Assembly: GCA_033439265.1 (NCBI GenBank)
Contig: JAVTVX010000019.1
Span: 16,146,039 to 16,210,038 of the forward strand
DNA from: Dillenia suffruticosa
Lineage: Eukaryota; Streptophyta; Magnoliopsida; Dilleniales; Dilleniaceae
Length of the DNA stretch: 64,000 nucleotides
Direction: 5' to 3'
The position numbers were made by a program, and so were the translations under genes. The stretch's first letter is position 1; every line of letters begins with the position of its first letter. Positions 61,560 through 64,000 of this stretch are shown in pieces. A model generated the notes under the pieces. That model was not told the origin of the DNA. It searched no databases and was given only the letters and a program-made list of their open reading frames with translations.

Positions 61560-62073
61560 GACAAAGAAAGTTCATACTGCTCGCACCGAAAGCGTACAAA
61601 GGAGGAATAGGCTTATGATTAGTTTTGACGATGATGAACTGATAGGAGTTGATCGAAATTGACATGACCCATTGGTCATCACTGCTAAGGTTGGCCAATT
61701 CACTGTCAAGAGGATCTTCATTAACCAATGGGAGAGCTGCAATATCCTTTATTAGGATGCCTTTCGACAAATGGATTTCAGCCAAGCCAACCTCCAACCC
61801 CATGTTGAACCTCTGAAAGGCCTCTCTAGTGAATGGATATACCATGAGGGTTCCATTATGTTTCCAATAACCTTGGAGACACTACACAACCATGCCACCC
61901 TCACTACTGCTTTCAACGTGGTCAAACTACCATCTCCTTATAATGTCATCTTGGGTCAACCAAGCTTGGATGCCCTAGAAGCATCATCGAGGCACATGAA
62001 AGTCAAGTTTAGGACACCTCTTGACACTAGAGTGCTCGACTGTGATCTAGATTCATCGAAGGCCTCGGTTTAG
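61560..62073 (+). pseudogene. Tat-type aspartic protease with lost active site
   Basis: The plus strand gives ITAKVGQFTVKRIFINQWES and CNILY, where the family has VDSGSSANIL, so the catalytic D is replaced (INQW). A stop at 61753-61755 precedes DAFRQMDFSQANLQPHVEPL, and the frame then runs to 62073 with PSPYNVILGQPSLDALEASS, the conserved C-terminal protease motif (PSSYNAILGRP in relatives). No RT follows. Confidence 0.75.
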
Positions 62074-62269
62074 TAACCTCTATCTGCCGTTTATTCTTAT
62101 TCTGTCAATTCTATAAGCATTTTCGTCTGGTTATCTCAATTTGGAATTTTTTAGTATAACGATAAATTTGTTTTATATGCATTCTACTCTTTTTTTTTTA
62201 TAACATTTTGATTAACAACGAGAATCAGACCCTCATGCCTAATAGGCAATAGTTCATCACAAACTTTCC

Positions 62270-62615
62270 CTTACGTGGGTGTTCTCTTGGTCTTATGTTT
62301 TATGCACATACTCTCTCAGCTTTATGCCTTAAACGGGTTCCCATGCTCAAACTATTGACTCTACACCTCTTACAATACTAATATACGGGATATAACTGTG
62401 AAGCGGCTAGTAACCACTCTCTTGGTTTTATGCCTTAAATAGGTTTTGTACCTAATCTATCGGCTATATGCCTCTTACAGTACTAATATATAAGATGTAA
62501 TTCCCGAGTGGTTGGAAACCACTCTTTTGGCTTTATACTCCAAATAGGTTCTACACCCAATCTCTTAGCTTTATGCCTCATAAAAGGTTCTACTAAGTCC
62601 TCTTGGTTATAATGC
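62270..62615 (+). repeat. tandem repeats in the 3' non-coding part of the Tat-like element
   Basis: Three imperfect units of roughly 110-125 bases each contain CTCTTGG.TTTATGCC, a TAGGTT-like word, CTCTTACAATACTAATATA and GTAACCACTC-like words; the third is shorter. Tandem repeats at this place are common in plant Tat elements. Confidence 0.7.
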
Positions 62616-63742
62616 ATTGGTGGACAGCAAATTGTTGAGAATGTGACCATGACAAGGAAGAAAATCCTTTACTTAACTATTTATCCAAGTTTTCATACAT
62701 AAGAGAGATAAGTTTCGTACAAAAGAAGGTTGGAGAACTCAATATTCAAGTCTCTCAGCACATACTTAATAAGATAGCAAGAGCACCTCAATGACAAAAA
62801 AAGGCAAGCTCTATATTTGTTCATCAATATCTCTACACAATGGGCCAGAATTTGTACAAATGGAAGTAGAAGAATAGTAACAACGAAGGTTTTTAATTTC
62901 AACATAATACAATATTTACATATCAAGAATGCATCATTGGAAGGAAGGAAATACAAAGGAAATAAAGTATATAAACAGTGAGATATAAGAAAAAGAAAGA
63001 GCGGCTTAGCTAGTAAATAACTCTGAACTTGAATCTTTGCCTTATCAAGCAGATTCATCTTTCTAATCCCGACCTCGTATATTTCCTTTCCCCACTCCTT
63101 GGCCCTAGAAATGCTTGAAATTCCTCAGAAGAGAATTATCAGTTGCTTGTTGCTGGGCCACTCCTCCTGACATTGTAGAGGGGAATCATCCATACCTTCC
63201 AAAGGACCCTTCAAAACGGAGGGGGGATGCCTCCACCTAATGCAAAGCCCTTGAAATACCATTATCGAGTCATTACGATATTGGGTTTTTGAAAATCGTG
63301 ATGATAGTTTCCTTACTAAGGGAATCTTGTGTCAACAGTTCTACCACAACCTTTCAGCACAACCAATAGTGACCATTCCCATTGTTGTAATAATGCATGT
63401 AATCTGTTATTTCTAAAATCATCCATATTCTTGCATTTCCAACTTCTATACTCTATGAATAATTAATTCACATAACTACTCCCCATCACTGCACTCCTAA
63501 TCTTGTTGATATCGTAGTAAATTTGTGACTCATAACACCTCAATATTTTTGTTTCTCATGAACTTTATCACTCATCTTTGTTTCCCTAAATGAACCAACA
63601 AGCTCCACCAACTGCCCCTATACCTTTTTTGCTTACAAAAATACTTTACCTTTACACCCTTTCGAATTCCTTAATTCCTATACTTTAAACTGTACTTCTA
63701 AAGCTATTTCTTTGAACTAGCATTAGGAGTGGAGGAAAATGA
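62616..63742. other. 3' non-coding part of the Tat-like element
   Basis: No coding motif is recognised. The 121-codon frame on the minus strand (62693-63058) is hydrophobic but has no recognised family and is probably chance. Confidence 0.45.
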
Positions 63743-64000
63743 TGATACATGATTCAACAGCTCACTACCATAAAATCCAAAAGCCACCAAATCTATTGGG
63801 CCAAAACCATGGAGCTGATAGACCTCCAAGAGGATCTCTCGGTAAACACCCAGAATGACCGAGCATGTCTCGATTGAATACCCTCTCAGGCAATTGAGGA
63901 TTCTTGCTTGTGCTTGTCGACCACCACTTGGTTCCCTAACCTCTCGATTGAACATTCTCTCGACCATTCCTAACCTCACAGCAAATAATGCTCCCACTCG
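63743..64000 (+). repeat. 3' LTR of the Tat-like element, partial
   Basis: Matches the first 260 bases of the 5' LTR at 59073 and continues off the window. Confidence 0.75.

Larger units (their letters stand above)
59073..64000 (+). mobile_element. Tat-clade gypsy-like element lacking RT and integrase, cut by window end
   Basis: Two matching LTR starts occur at 59073 and 63743, 4.67 kb apart. Between them are a Tat-type gag, a degraded protease, a tandem-repeat region and no RT or integrase. This is the layout of a non-autonomous gag-only (LARD/TR-GAG-like) element dependent on a relative. Only about 260 bases of the 3' LTR are in the window, so the right target duplication cannot be tested. 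Confidence 0.8.

Noticed and set aside
61438..61845. 135-codon minus-strand frame
   Set aside because: It is the shadow of the Tat-type protease region on the plus strand, which has recognisable motifs.

Overview
This is a stretch of a plant (angiosperm) nuclear chromosome. It is AT-rich, contains spliced genes with plant-style introns, and is dominated by plant transposable elements. I find only two host protein genes. (1) A complete, apparently intact CER1-type alkane-forming enzyme gene, 10 exons and 621 codons, plus strand, 15049-20226; it acts in cuticular wax synthesis. (2) The 5' part of a PIG-P gene (GPI-anchor GlcNAc-transferase subunit), minus strand, about 57430 down to 51317, whose 3' exons I cannot find with confidence. 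No tRNA or rRNA gene, CRISPR array or bacterial-type operon is visible.

Layout. 1-5054: decayed Ty1/copia element, minus strand, cut by the window start, with LTR, primer-binding site and a long GC-rich leader. 5055-14990: AT-rich intergenic DNA holding diverged duplicated segments, a tRNA-derived SINE, a 406-bp hAT MITE (10539-10944) and a 2,030-bp near-perfect palindrome (11261-13290). The palindrome has two 960-bp arms, a 110-bp spacer and a roughly 13-bp target duplication, and a diverged paralogous copy lacks the insertion. 14985-20226: TATA box and CER1 gene. 20227-22175: AT-rich. 22184-35226: an old autonomous-type hAT element split by a nested 9.3-kb Ty3/gypsy element (25473-34777) with 2.58-kb LTRs; both have their own target-site duplications. 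36990-40008: non-autonomous CACTA (En/Spm) element made of GCGACGGAT-type subterminal repeats, carrying a SINE-like insert. 40150-46060: degraded Athila/Tat-like gypsy remnant containing a 419-bp hAT-type MITE. 46080-48935: dead L1-type LINE. 49206-49996: larger MITE of the same family as the 419-bp one. 51317-57430: PIG-P gene region, with SINEs, a direct duplication and MITEs in its introns. 59073-64000: Tat-clade gag/protease-only retroelement with LTRs at both ends, cut by the window end.

The transposon families explain each other. The 406-bp hAT MITE is an internally deleted relative of the large hAT element, and insertion order can be read from the nesting (hAT first, then gypsy). The most unusual object is the long palindrome: it carries strings of short CG-rich hairpins in each arm and a 29-codon open frame in its loop, and could yield long double-stranded RNA if transcribed. 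All boundaries come from reading the sequence by eye; no alignments or database searches were run.
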